This document shows, piece after piece, positions 43,701 through 52,787 of a stretch of 64,000 nucleotides of DNA. The first letter of the stretch is position 1; the number at the start of each line of letters is the position of its first letter. Where the stretch lies: contig NZ_RQJO01000009.1 in the NCBI RefSeq assembly GCF_003858635.1, forward strand, positions 310,001 through 374,000, given 5' to 3'. Source of the stretch: Larkinella rosea (lineage in GTDB: Bacteria; Bacteroidota; Bacteroidia; Cytophagales; Spirosomataceae). The notes under the pieces are model-generated. The model saw only the letters and a program-made list of their open reading frames with translations. It was not told the DNA's origin and searched no databases. Position numbers and translations under genes: made by a program.

Positions 43701-46025
43701 GGTTTCGGTTGGCCCGTACATATTCCACAACTCGTTACCGGCAGCGTTCAGTTGAGTCGCCAGATCTTTCGGCAGCGCTTCTCCTCCGCAGAGAACTTTC
43801 AACGGAGGCACGTCGTTCCAGCCCACCGCCAGCATCATGCGCCAGGTCGATGGTGTGGCCTGCATCATTGTAATCTGTTCCGACCGGATCAGATCGAGTA
43901 AAACCCGGCCATCCTTGCTGGATTCCGCATCCGTCAACACCAGTTCGGCCCCACTCATCAGCGGCAGATACAGTTCCAGTCCCGAAATGTCGAACGAAAT
44001 CGTGGTTACGCCCAGCAGTTTGTCTTCAGATCGAATGCCGGGAGCGGTTTGCATGCTGAGCAGGAAATTGACCAGATTCCGGTGCGTAATCTGAACACCC
44101 TTGGGCTTCCCGGTCGAACCGGAGGTATACAAAATGTACACCCGATCCGTCGCCAAAACCGTCACCTTCGGTTCAACCGTGGAAAAAGTTGCCGATTCCG
44201 CCAATGCCTGTTCAATCGAAAGTTCGGTGGCCGTTGTCGGAAACCGGTTCCGGTATTTGTCGGAAACGATGAGCATTTTGGCCGCCGAGTCGGTCAGCAT
44301 AAAAGCGATCCGCTCAGCCGGGTACTCCGGATCGGTCGGCACATAAACCGCTCCGGCTTTCATGACTGCGAGCAAGGTAATGAGCATTTCCGGGGATCGA
44401 TCGACGGCAACACCGATGATATCGCCGACCCGAATTCCCTTCCCGATCAAATAATGCGCCAGCCGGTTTACGGCGGTATTTAACGCTTCATACGTTCGTT
44501 TCTGATTTTGAAAAGTCAGGGCGGTTTTGTCGGAAAACCGGTGAGCAGCCTCCGCAATCAGGTGATGAAGCGGGGTGTTGCGCGGATAATCTACCCCGGT
44601 TGCATTCCACCGCTTAAGCTGCTCAAGTAAATGGTTGGGATTTGAAAACTGGATGGCATCCAGCCGAATCGTTGGTTCGGCCACCACGGCTTTGATCAAC
44701 GACTCGAATTCGGCCATCATCCGGTCGATCGTTTCGGCTTTGAACAACTGCGTGTTGTATGACCATTCCAGCGTCAGGGTTTTGTTGGAGTCGCTGACAT
44801 TCAGGAAGATCTCAAAACTTTCGAACGCTCGCGGGTTGTTGAAAAGCCGGTAGGTCAGCCCCTGAAAATGGACACCTTCGGTCATTCCCATGTCGATGTT
44901 GAACACCACCGGCACCATCGGAATCCGGGACGGATCGCGCGGTATTTTTAGCTTTTTCAGCAAACTGCCAAACGTCAACTGCTGATGATCAAAAGCATCC
45001 AGAACGGCTTTTCGGCGCTGTTTCAGGAAATCCAGAAACGACAGTTCGCCTTTCGGAAAACTCCGCAACGGCAATAGATTAACGCAATGGCCCATCAGCC
45101 GGTTGTAATCCAGCAGCGTTTGCCCGGCTGCGGGCAGTCCAATGGCAATATCTTCCTGTCCGGTAACCCGGCTGAGGAACACTTCAAACGTGGCCATCAG
45201 CGTAGTTACAAAACTGCAGCCGGCCTGTAAGCCCCGTTTTTTCAGAGCCGAAACCAGGTTGGAATCGAGCGTGTAATCCTGCCGGTTACTTTTGAACGTT
45301 CGCGCAACGGGCCGGGGAAAATCCGTCGGTAAATTCAATACCGGAACGTCCTCCTGGTATTGATCGATCCAGAATTGCTCGATTTGGCGGTATTCTGTGC
45401 TTTTTGTAAATGCAAACTGCTCGTGGGCATACTGACTGAACTTCGGCGATCGGGGCAGATCGGGTTGCGTATTCAGCACGTAGGCCGAATAGATTTTTCC
45501 CAGATCCTGCAACATCGTGCCGGTCGACCAGCCATCGCAAATGATGTGGTGAGCCGTGATGACGAAGTGGTGTTCGTTGTCGGTTAATTTGATCAGGCTG
45601 GCTTTCAGGAGTGGGCCATTCAACAGGTCGAATACGTAAAGAACTTCCTGTTTCAGGTAATTACGAATCCACTGCTCCCGCTCCGTAACTGACTTCGTCG
45701 AACAATCCTCGTAAAAAAGAGTAATCGGAAAATCCCGGAAAACCAGAATCTGGCGACCATCGGCACTGAACGCCAGCCGCAACGCTTCGTGACGCCGGAT
45801 TAACGTCCCTAAGGCTTCTTCCAACGCATTTCGGTCGAGATGACCCTGAAACCGCAGCGAACTTGATTCGTTATAAGCCCGGTTGGCATCGTCACCGCCC
45901 AGTAAGCAGGCCGACCAGATTTCTACCTGCGGTTCGGTTGCAGGAGCCAGCCGAATGAGCTCCGGACCCGCAAACGGATCGAAATCGACAGGGGTGAGGT
46001 GTGGAGAAATAGCGTGATCAACCAT
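40764..46025 (-). CDS. NRPS: C-A-N-methyltransferase-PCP-TE
   Basis: This 1753-residue NRPS module has these domains in order. Condensation (about 20-440) carries HHIICDG with His159, His160 and Asp164. Adenylation (about 480-965) carries YTSGSTGKPKG and then GRIDQQVKIRGHRIELGEVE. A methyltransferase of about 400 residues is inserted near the end of the A domain (SAM motif VLEIGCGAG at about 995-1003), and the rest of A follows (NGKIDRKALPKP). The PCP has Ser1433 in LGGHSLI, and the thioesterase has Ser1563 in GYSSGG and a His in VQGDHKTML. Aligned by hand to the PheA pocket, residues read D-I-L-Q-L-G-M-I-W, close to published glycine codes, so the unit is probably N-methylglycine (inference). 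It starts 6 bp after the hybrid PKS gene. Confidence 0.93.
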   Translation of the reverse strand: MVDHAISPHLTPVDFDPFAGPELIRLAPATEPQVEIWSACLLGGDDANRAYNESSSLRFQGHLDRNALEEALGTLIRRHEALRLAFSADGRQILVFRDFPITLFYEDCSTKSVTEREQWIRNYLKQEVLYVFDLLNGPLLKASLIKLTDNEHHFVITAHHIICDGWSTGTMLQDLGKIYSAYVLNTQPDLPRSPKFSQYAHEQFAFTKSTEYRQIEQFWIDQYQEDVPVLNLPTDFPRPVARTFKSNRQDYTLDSNLVSALKKRGLQAGCSFVTTLMATFEVFLSRVTGQEDIAIGLPAAGQTLLDYNRLMGHCVNLLPLRSFPKGELSFLDFLKQRRKAVLDAFDHQQLTFGSLLKKLKIPRDPSRIPMVPVVFNIDMGMTEGVHFQGLTYRLFNNPRAFESFEIFLNVSDSNKTLTLEWSYNTQLFKAETIDRMMAEFESLIKAVVAEPTIRLDAIQFSNPNHLLEQLKRWNATGVDYPRNTPLHHLIAEAAHRFSDKTALTFQNQKRTYEALNTAVNRLAHYLIGKGIRVGDIIGVAVDRSPEMLITLLAVMKAGAVYVPTDPEYPAERIAFMLTDSAAKMLIVSDKYRNRFPTTATELSIEQALAESATFSTVEPKVTVLATDRVYILYTSGSTGKPKGVQITHRNLVNFLLSMQTAPGIRSEDKLLGVTTISFDISGLELYLPLMSGAELVLTDAESSKDGRVLLDLIRSEQITMMQATPSTWRMMLAVGWNDVPPLKVLCGGEALPKDLATQLNAAGNELWNMYGPTETTIWSTLKKIHNETGELISIGRPIANTVVYILDEKRNPLPVGFPGEIYIGGDGVAPGYLNRPELTAEKFIQNPFDPSEEAVLYRTGDLGQFTSDGEIVCLGRIDQQVKIRGHRIELGEVEHTLTKLDTIQEAVVVAREDRPGDQRLVAYVVTKQEKNRRTSPDWREKWRVIYDQGILHESDMHLSDQNLDVAIVELISSRKDIRPEVDEWLQQSIRRIKALKPKKVLEIGCGAGQLVFEIAPDTQSYIATDYAETALTILNRKLALQPEKWRHVSVKSAMADDFSQIEDSSLDLVLIHSVTQYLPDTNYLITVIGQASKAVQSGGCIFIGDVHGKDTLRMHHAYDQFQRSTSEITVAEFTKIVDRRVRLEDNFTADPAFFYLLPSLIPGVSAVDIQLRRGTFRNETTKYHYDVWLYVGTPPQTVTAAKQIQWTAAYTAEQLEKDLLTHPHKVVRLSAIVNNRTTSDHTFLKILADAAPTSFLKDLKPELDAAPKGSDPELFFELGPRLGFQPHIRWTTNGSDGTFEVIFIPNFLKNTIPEKPGQIRLNQPIEAFASHAYTPTLAVSADQIQQWKQAIAVELPPYMVPAEFVVLPSLPLTPNGKIDRKALPKPLTSAHQKQEISEMVSAEEELIRHIWQSLLGIDHLSITDDFFALGGHSLIAIQVMTQLEKETGKRLPLATLFEYPTIQKLAALLQKSRKSTIWKSLVPIKPTGSKMPIYIIHGYDLNLLYFKNLVEHMDEEQPIYGLQALGVDGNAQPMETLEDTATFYISEIIEQNPVGPYAIAGYSSGGYIAVEMARQLQAMGKEVKLVGVFDTNADEYSAHQVMAHKSALYKLGKKLHRQIPKLVWFTKSLLQKPGATLRYQKGYVKRQLTTVLVALGLAERPKPEGLSDAIMAIIDKNEAVFQKYIMEPYDGVIHLFRATERPYYIDDFKFLGWSRFALKGVRAHDVQGDHKTMLYPPHNKGFARVLQKVLDNS

Positions 46026-46031
46026 GCAAAA

Positions 46032-49000
46032 TCATTTTAACTCAATGCTCATGTACTTTCCAGGTTGGTCTGGATTTTCAATGAACCAGCCGGGGTTCCC
46101 ATTGCGATCTCTTCCTAATTTTGCACCGGGAACGGGGAATATATCAGACGAAAGGTGAGCGGAATTATCTTCGTTTTCTTCAGTATCTAACGATTTTTTT
46201 ACAAAAAAACCGGCTTCAATTAGTTCATTGACACTTTCGAGACAAGCCTTGATGATCAGGTCAATTTCTTTATCAGAATGTGCAGCGGTAATAAAACACG
46301 GAAAACCGTCCCAGATGTGAATGCCTTTTTCCCGCATCAGGGTAAAGAGCAGCTCGCTGTACGGGATTTCTTCGTTGAATTTCAGCTTCCAGAGTGAGCC
46401 AAATTGCGCCACGAAAAAGGGGAGTTGCTGCCGCCGAAAATCGGCATTCAATGTTTCGGCAATCCGTTCGGCTTTGCGGGTTAATCCTCTTTGCAAATCC
46501 GGCCCCAGCTCTTTCATGCGGGTGAGCGAGGCTTTGGCGGCTGCCAGCGCCAGCGGGTGTCGGACAAAGGTTCCGGCAAAGTATGTAACGCCAATTTCCG
46601 GAAAAGACGCATCGCCGTATTGCCAGAAACCGCCATCGAGGGCATCCATGAACGCCTTTTTGCCGGCAATGACGCCGATGGGTAAGCCGCCACCCACCAC
46701 TTTTCCGTAGGACGCCAGGTCGGCTTTGATGCCAAACAGGGCCTGGGCACCGCCCGGATGCATGCGAAAACCGCTGATGACTTCGTCAAAAATCAAGGCC
46801 GTTCCCGATGCAGCCGTAATGGCCCGAACTTCTTTTAAAAAGGCAACCGGTTGAAATTCAGGACGGCGGCTTTGCACCGGCTCGACCAGTACGGCCGCCA
46901 GTTCGTGCGCACGTTCCCGAATGATGTTCAGCGATTCGTCGGTGCCATAGTCCAGAATCAGCATGTTCTGCACCGCTTCCGGCATGATGCCCGAAGCCGC
47001 CGGAAACGACTTCAGTTTTCGTGTTCCGCGCACGATCACCTCGTCCACAATACCGTGGTAGGAGCCCGTAAAAGCAACAATCAGTGAGCGACCCGTAACC
47101 GTTCGGGCAATGCGCATCGTTCCTAAAACCGCTTCGGAACCGGTGCTGCACAAGGCGATCCGATCCATGCCCGTAAACTCGGCAATCAGATCACAGACCT
47201 CTCCGGCCAGCTCGTGCTGCGGCCCGATTTCGAAGCCCAGTTCAATCTGTTCGTGGAGCGTTTCTTTGATTGCATCGGGTTGATAACCAAAGAGATTGGA
47301 GCCAAAACCGTTTAGGGCATCGATGTATTCATTGCCGTCGATGTCCCACAACCGGCTGCCTTTTGACTTGTTGACCACCAGCGGATAAACGATTTCCTTG
47401 GTCAGTGGCTTAAAACCCGAAACCACCCGTGGATCGGCCATCGCAGCCCGGTGTTTTTGCGAGTAGGCTTTACTACCACCGGTTTTCTGGTTGTACCGGG
47501 CCGTCAACTCCTGTAAAAACCGCTGTTGGCGCGGAGTCAGTTCGGTCACCTGACGGTCGATACGGGCTGTTGCGCCGAACGGTTTTTTGATCTCGATCGC
47601 TTCTTCGGGTGTCAGATCCGCCAGTTTGGTCGAAGCTGGTTTTCCGTTGGAAGAAACCGAAACCGGGGCAGCGGACGGAACCGCTGGCAATGTCGATTGG
47701 CTTCCTTCAAGCAACGCAACCTGCTTCGCCAGAATCTGTAACTGCTGGGCAATCAAGCCAATGGCTGAATCGTTGGCTGTTAAAACCGGTGATGCTCCGT
47801 TTTGGGCGACGGTCATTGGAACTTGAAACTCGGGTTGAGTCGGCGCAGGCTGGTAAGCATCGGCGGGCAACTGCTGGTCCAGATAGGTCGCTAACTGATC
47901 GAGGTTCGTGAATTCATCGTTCAGTTGCCGAAATGTGATGGGCAACCCAAACTCTTTTTTCAGAATGATCGCAACCTGCGTGAGCAGGAGAGAGTCCAGG
48001 CCAATCTCCAGAAAACTTTGGTCGGGCGAAACCTCCCCCATTTCGATCCCCGAAGCTTCCTCCAGCAGTTCTTTTACCTTTTCAATGAAGGTTGTTTTTC
48101 TCATGATTGGATGTGGTACGGAGGAATTATCCGGACGGGTAACCAGCTCGGTTTGAGCCGGACGAGTTGATGCTGGTTGAATCGTTTTCGGCGGATCAAG
48201 CCAGCAATGTTTTCGGTCAAAAGCATACGTCGGCAAGGGCAGTCTGACCCGATGCTGTTGAGCATAAAAAGCGTTCCAGTTTGGTTGTAAACCGTTGAGC
48301 CAGAGTTGCCCCAGCGCCTGGAGCAGGGTCTGGCTTTCGATTTCTACGCCTTTGCAGTTTCCCAGACTTGTCACCACCGGATGCTTGCCGACTGCCGGAT
48401 GTTGTCGCGCCAGTGTCGCCGTGACATTGCCCGGTCCGACTTCCAGACAAAGCGGATTGTCCAGTTCCGAAACCACCTGCAGGGCGTCGGCGAAGCGGAC
48501 GGTTTGTCGCAAATGATTGGCCCAATAGGTTGGGTCGGCGGCCTGTTCGTCGGTCAGCCAGGTGCCGCTCACGGTCGAAATAAGCGGTTTTCGGGGACGA
48601 TTCAGCGAAATTGTCGCGACGCCCTCCCGGAACGTACCGACAATCGGATCCATCATGGCCGAGTGAAATGCGTGACTCGTCACCAGTAACCGGTTTGGAA
48701 TTTCTTGTTGGTCCAGCAGATTAATAAAGTCGGCGATGTTCGGCTGAGGGCCAGCTACGACACAATGTTTCGGGCTGTTGATGGCGGCAATGGACAAGGT
48801 TTTCGGTAAAATTGCCCGCAACGCGTCGGCTTCGAGACGCACGGAGAGCATATCGCCGGTCGGGAGTTCACTCACAAGCTGCCCGCGCATCGCGATGAGT
48901 TTCAGAGCGTCGGCCAGCGTGAAAATACCGGCCAGATGAGCGCCCACAAATTCGCCGATGCTGTGACCGCAGAAAATACTGGGTTCAATGCCCCAACTCA

Positions 49001-52000
49001 TCCACAACCGGGCCAATGCATATTCGGTAACGAAAAGTGCGGGCTGCGTATAACGGGTATCTCGCAGCCGTTCATTGGCTTTAGAATCAGGGATTTGGGC
49101 GTAAATAATGGCGCGGATGTCGATTTGCAGGTGAGGCTGCAACAGCTCCGCACAGCTATCGACAGCTTGCCGAAACACGGTTTCGGTTTCGTACAACTGG
49201 CGACCCATATTGAGGTACTGCGCGCCCTGTCCCGGAAATAGAAAAACGACCTCCCCCGGTTTTTGGGTAACATTTTTTTGGTTCGACAAATCCGGACGAA
49301 TCAGCAACCGGTTTTCGGTTATTGGGCCATCTTTGGGTAAAACCAGAAACCGCCGATGGCTGAAATCGGGCCGGGTCGTTTGGAGGGTAAAAGCCACGTC
49401 GGCCAGATTCGTAGTGCGGTTTTTCTCAAGATAGTCGAACAATCGAGTGCCATACGCTTCCCGGCTGGCGGGTGTTTTCGCCGACCAGGTAAGTAATTGG
49501 AAATCACGGCCTGGTGAAGAAAGTTGCGGCCTGTTTTCAAATTCTTCGAGCACTACGTGGACATTCGTGCCCCCTACGCCAAATGAACTGACGCCCGCCC
49601 GACGCGGACCGTCCGACTCCCATTCACGGAGTGCGGTATTGACAAAAAAGGGACTATCCGCAAAGTTGATGTGCGGATTTGGTCTCGAAAAACCGAGGGA
49701 CGCCGGAATCTGGCGGTGATGGAGCGCGAGGGCGGTTTTGATAAAACCAGCTACTCCGGCGGCCGCCGTTAAGTGTCCCATGTTACTCTTGATGGACCCA
49801 ATGGCACACGACTGAAGAGGAACTGACGGCCCGAAGGCCAGTTTAAGTCCCTCCATTTCAATGGGGTCACCCAGCGGAGTCGCAGTTCCGTGGGCTTCCA
49901 CGTACTGAATTGTGGCGGGGTCGATGCGGGCGTCGGCCATGGCCGTGGCGATGGCTCCGGCCTGTCCTTCGGTGTTGGGGGCGGTAAAACTACCCTTTCC
50001 GGCGCCGTCGTTGTTGACTCCCACGCCTTTTATGACGGCATAAATCAAATCACCGTCCTGTCGGGCGGCTTCCAGGTTTTTGAGGAGAACAACGCCCGCG
50101 CCATCGCTGAAAACCGTACCACTGGCGTTGGCATCGAACGACCGGCAGTGGCCGTCCCGACTCAGCATTGCCCCTTCTTCGTACAGATGACCGCTGTTGA
50201 TGGGTGCGGTAATGCTGGCACCACCGGCCAGGGCCAGCTCGCATTGACCGTTTCGGATGCTTTCGACAGCCAGCGAAATGGCCAGCAGTGAGGTGGAACA
50301 GGCCGAATAAACACTGACGGCAGGTCCTTTCAGGTTAAGCTGGTAAGCCGTCCGGGAAGCGATGTAATCTTTTTCATTAACCGTCATGGCCTGAAAACCA
50401 CCGATTTGAGTCATTACCTGCTGGTTGCCGTGCACATTGTTCAGGTAATATGTGTTGTTACCGCATCCGGCAAATACGCCAATTAAATCCGCAAATTTGG
50501 AGGGGAGATAACCGGTTTGTTCGAGAACCTCCCAGGCGATTTCCAGGAAAATGCGCTGCTGCGGGTCCATTACTTCGGCCAGTCGGGGGCTCAGTCCAAA
50601 AAACGCCGGATCAAATTGATCGGCATCAGAGAGGACTCCCCGCGCTTTTACGTAATTGGGTGCGTTTTTGAGGGCATCCGGAATGGAGGCATCCAGCTCA
50701 GCTTCAGAAAAAAACCGGGTGGTTTCTTTTCCCTGTTTCAGCAGTTCCCAAAGTTCCGGAATGGTGTTGGCTCCCGGAAAACGGCCCGACATGCCAATAA
50801 CGGCCACATCCTCCCGATTCTGTCTGGTAACCCCTTTGTTTTTAGTCGCTTTTGGTAAATTGATGGGTTCACCGTCGATGAAAAGACTCAGTGCCCGAAC
50901 GGTCGGATATTGGTATACTTTGGTTACGGATACGTCGCGCTCAAATTGCTGTTTTAGAAGGCTAATGCATTTAACGCTCAGGATAGAAGTGCCGCCCAGC
51001 TCGAAGAAATTGTCTTCCAGACCTACTTTATCCAACTGTAGGAGAGAAGCCCAGAGCGTGGCAATTTTCTTTTCAGTTGGTGAAACGGGTGCTACGTATA
51101 GAGCATTTAATTCGGATCGTTTTGTTTCCGGTTTTGGTAATAACTTTCGGTCTACTTTACCGTTGGGTGAAAGCGGTATTGAATCGATTTTTATCAATAA
51201 CGCCGGAATCATAAATTCCGGTAAGCGGTTTTTTAAAAAAGCAAAAACCGCACTTTTTTCGAGCTTATCTTCGTTGCTGACGTAATAGGCAACCAATCGT
51301 TTTTCGCCCAAACTTCCCTCAACTGCGTGAGCAACACACCGGATAATTCCGGGATATAGCATCAAGGCATTTTCAACTTCGCCGAGCTCAATACGGAATC
51401 CCTGAATTTTAACCTGCTCATCGATTCGGCCCAGATATTCGATATTTCCATCGGGATGCCAGCGGCCTAAATCACCGGATTTATACATCCGCGCCTTCGG
51501 CTCATTCGAGAAGGGATCAGTCCGGAATTTTTCGTTGGTTAATGCCACATTATTCAGATAACCGCGGGCTACCTGCACACCGCCGATATAAATTTCACCC
51601 TCCGTTCCGACCGGGACAGGTTGCAGCGATTCGTCCAGCAAATAAATGGACACATTGGGCATCGGCTTGCCAATCAACAGCCCATTCTGAAAAACCGGAA
51701 CACGATTCTGAACAGAAAATCGGTACGAAATGCAGCCCACGGTGGCTTCTGTAGGGCCGTATTCGTTGATGATTTCGGCGTTGATGCGGTTGTTAATGAG
51801 GAATTGAAAATGGCGCTGGTGCAAGGCTTCTCCGCCGACTACGTAGGTTCTGGTGCTCTGTTTTGCCCGATCGTCCGTTGCGCTTTCCAGCAACAGAAAC
51901 TGCGCGGGTGTCAGTTTCAGAAAGTCGAACGGGGCCTGACGGATCAGTGAATCATCGTTGAAAACATTCAGCGGAGCTGCCGAACTGACAACGATGGTTT

Positions 52001-52700
52001 TTCCCGTTAGTAAGGGAACGAACAGCGCCGTTAACGATGCATCGAACGTCAAAGGGAGGTGAAAATAACTACCGGAATTGGAAGGGTTGGGAGACGAATA
52101 GTGCTGAATACTGCTTTGAATATAATTAGAAATTGACCGATGTTCAATCAAAACCCCTTTGGGTTTACCGGTCGAACCCGATGTATAAATGACGTAGGCT
52201 AAATCCGTGGGGGATACTAAAACCGGGTTGGCATTGTCGGAATTTATATAAGCGGTTTCGTTCGAATAATCAATTTCCAGAAGCGTAGTAGTTGAGTTGC
52301 TGATTAATGAAGCAGGCAATTCCGGGTGCGACTTCCGGCTGCATAAAATCAGCGGCATTTCCGTATCCGTAACGATATAATTAATGCGTTCGGCAGGATA
52401 TGCGGGATCAATCGGTACGAATGCACAACCCGCCTTTAGAATAGCCAGTACCGCCGTGATCATCTCAGCGGAGCGATCCAAATAAATACCAATGAACTGT
52501 TCTTTTTGTACGCCTTTTAAACGAAGGAAATGAGCTAATTGAGACGATCGGTTATTGAGTTCGGCAAATGAAATAGCACTGGAAGAATCCAGGATGGCAA
52601 TGGATTCCGGTGTTTTTGTCGCCTGTTGTTCAACCAACTGATGAAGTAGCAAAGCCGCATTTTTAGCCTGAAATGCGTTGATATCATCCGTTGAGTGCAT
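46032..52700 (-). CDS. Hybrid NRPS-PKS: A-PCP-KS-AT-ACP-aminotransferase
   Basis: This 2222-residue protein starts directly with adenylation (about 15-500; YTSGSTGKPKG at about 171-182) and a PCP (Ser572 in LGGTSI), so it is a loading module without a C domain. A KS follows with Cys801 in SACSTSLL and His in EAHGTATPLGDP and SNMGHLTAAAG. The AT has Ser1247 in GHSIGE and HAFH (1343-1346), the malonyl-type motif. The ACP has Ser1570 in GLDSLLL. The C-terminal domain is a class III PLP aminotransferase (about 1760-2140) with Lys2000 in SYGKVVGGG. No KR, DH or ER is seen. A hand-read pocket is D-A-T-K-V-G-E-V-G, close to published Asn/Asp codes. The beta-keto group should become a beta-amine. Confidence 0.93.
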   Translation of the reverse strand: MHSTDDINAFQAKNAALLLHQLVEQQATKTPESIAILDSSSAISFAELNNRSSQLAHFLRLKGVQKEQFIGIYLDRSAEMITAVLAILKAGCAFVPIDPAYPAERINYIVTDTEMPLILCSRKSHPELPASLISNSTTTLLEIDYSNETAYINSDNANPVLVSPTDLAYVIYTSGSTGKPKGVLIEHRSISNYIQSSIQHYSSPNPSNSGSYFHLPLTFDASLTALFVPLLTGKTIVVSSAAPLNVFNDDSLIRQAPFDFLKLTPAQFLLLESATDDRAKQSTRTYVVGGEALHQRHFQFLINNRINAEIINEYGPTEATVGCISYRFSVQNRVPVFQNGLLIGKPMPNVSIYLLDESLQPVPVGTEGEIYIGGVQVARGYLNNVALTNEKFRTDPFSNEPKARMYKSGDLGRWHPDGNIEYLGRIDEQVKIQGFRIELGEVENALMLYPGIIRCVAHAVEGSLGEKRLVAYYVSNEDKLEKSAVFAFLKNRLPEFMIPALLIKIDSIPLSPNGKVDRKLLPKPETKRSELNALYVAPVSPTEKKIATLWASLLQLDKVGLEDNFFELGGTSILSVKCISLLKQQFERDVSVTKVYQYPTVRALSLFIDGEPINLPKATKNKGVTRQNREDVAVIGMSGRFPGANTIPELWELLKQGKETTRFFSEAELDASIPDALKNAPNYVKARGVLSDADQFDPAFFGLSPRLAEVMDPQQRIFLEIAWEVLEQTGYLPSKFADLIGVFAGCGNNTYYLNNVHGNQQVMTQIGGFQAMTVNEKDYIASRTAYQLNLKGPAVSVYSACSTSLLAISLAVESIRNGQCELALAGGASITAPINSGHLYEEGAMLSRDGHCRSFDANASGTVFSDGAGVVLLKNLEAARQDGDLIYAVIKGVGVNNDGAGKGSFTAPNTEGQAGAIATAMADARIDPATIQYVEAHGTATPLGDPIEMEGLKLAFGPSVPLQSCAIGSIKSNMGHLTAAAGVAGFIKTALALHHRQIPASLGFSRPNPHINFADSPFFVNTALREWESDGPRRAGVSSFGVGGTNVHVVLEEFENRPQLSSPGRDFQLLTWSAKTPASREAYGTRLFDYLEKNRTTNLADVAFTLQTTRPDFSHRRFLVLPKDGPITENRLLIRPDLSNQKNVTQKPGEVVFLFPGQGAQYLNMGRQLYETETVFRQAVDSCAELLQPHLQIDIRAIIYAQIPDSKANERLRDTRYTQPALFVTEYALARLWMSWGIEPSIFCGHSIGEFVGAHLAGIFTLADALKLIAMRGQLVSELPTGDMLSVRLEADALRAILPKTLSIAAINSPKHCVVAGPQPNIADFINLLDQQEIPNRLLVTSHAFHSAMMDPIVGTFREGVATISLNRPRKPLISTVSGTWLTDEQAADPTYWANHLRQTVRFADALQVVSELDNPLCLEVGPGNVTATLARQHPAVGKHPVVTSLGNCKGVEIESQTLLQALGQLWLNGLQPNWNAFYAQQHRVRLPLPTYAFDRKHCWLDPPKTIQPASTRPAQTELVTRPDNSSVPHPIMRKTTFIEKVKELLEEASGIEMGEVSPDQSFLEIGLDSLLLTQVAIILKKEFGLPITFRQLNDEFTNLDQLATYLDQQLPADAYQPAPTQPEFQVPMTVAQNGASPVLTANDSAIGLIAQQLQILAKQVALLEGSQSTLPAVPSAAPVSVSSNGKPASTKLADLTPEEAIEIKKPFGATARIDRQVTELTPRQQRFLQELTARYNQKTGGSKAYSQKHRAAMADPRVVSGFKPLTKEIVYPLVVNKSKGSRLWDIDGNEYIDALNGFGSNLFGYQPDAIKETLHEQIELGFEIGPQHELAGEVCDLIAEFTGMDRIALCSTGSEAVLGTMRIARTVTGRSLIVAFTGSYHGIVDEVIVRGTRKLKSFPAASGIMPEAVQNMLILDYGTDESLNIIRERAHELAAVLVEPVQSRRPEFQPVAFLKEVRAITAASGTALIFDEVISGFRMHPGGAQALFGIKADLASYGKVVGGGLPIGVIAGKKAFMDALDGGFWQYGDASFPEIGVTYFAGTFVRHPLALAAAKASLTRMKELGPDLQRGLTRKAERIAETLNADFRRQQLPFFVAQFGSLWKLKFNEEIPYSELLFTLMREKGIHIWDGFPCFITAAHSDKEIDLIIKACLESVNELIEAGFFVKKSLDTEENEDNSAHLSSDIFPVPGAKLGRDRNGNPGWFIENPDQPGKYMSIELK

Positions 52701-52736
52701 TCTTTTATTGGTTAGGAGAAAACAATAAAAGAATGC
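52697..52736 (-). promoter_or_regulatory. Perfect 14-bp inverted repeat enclosing the start codon of the hybrid synthase
   Basis: GCATTCTTTTATTG (52697-52710) is the exact reverse complement of CAATAAAAGAATGC (52723-52736), with a 12-nt spacer. On the mRNA the ATG start codon (complement of 52698-52700) lies in the second arm, so folding would hide it. The same DNA could be an operator for a dimeric regulator. A loose -7-like TAgaaTTTG (one base too long) lies just upstream on the minus strand. Confidence 0.65.
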
Positions 52737-52787
52737 AAATTCTATACCAACCTTTGAGGAAGTAAAGCTGCTTAAAGCGGGAATAAG

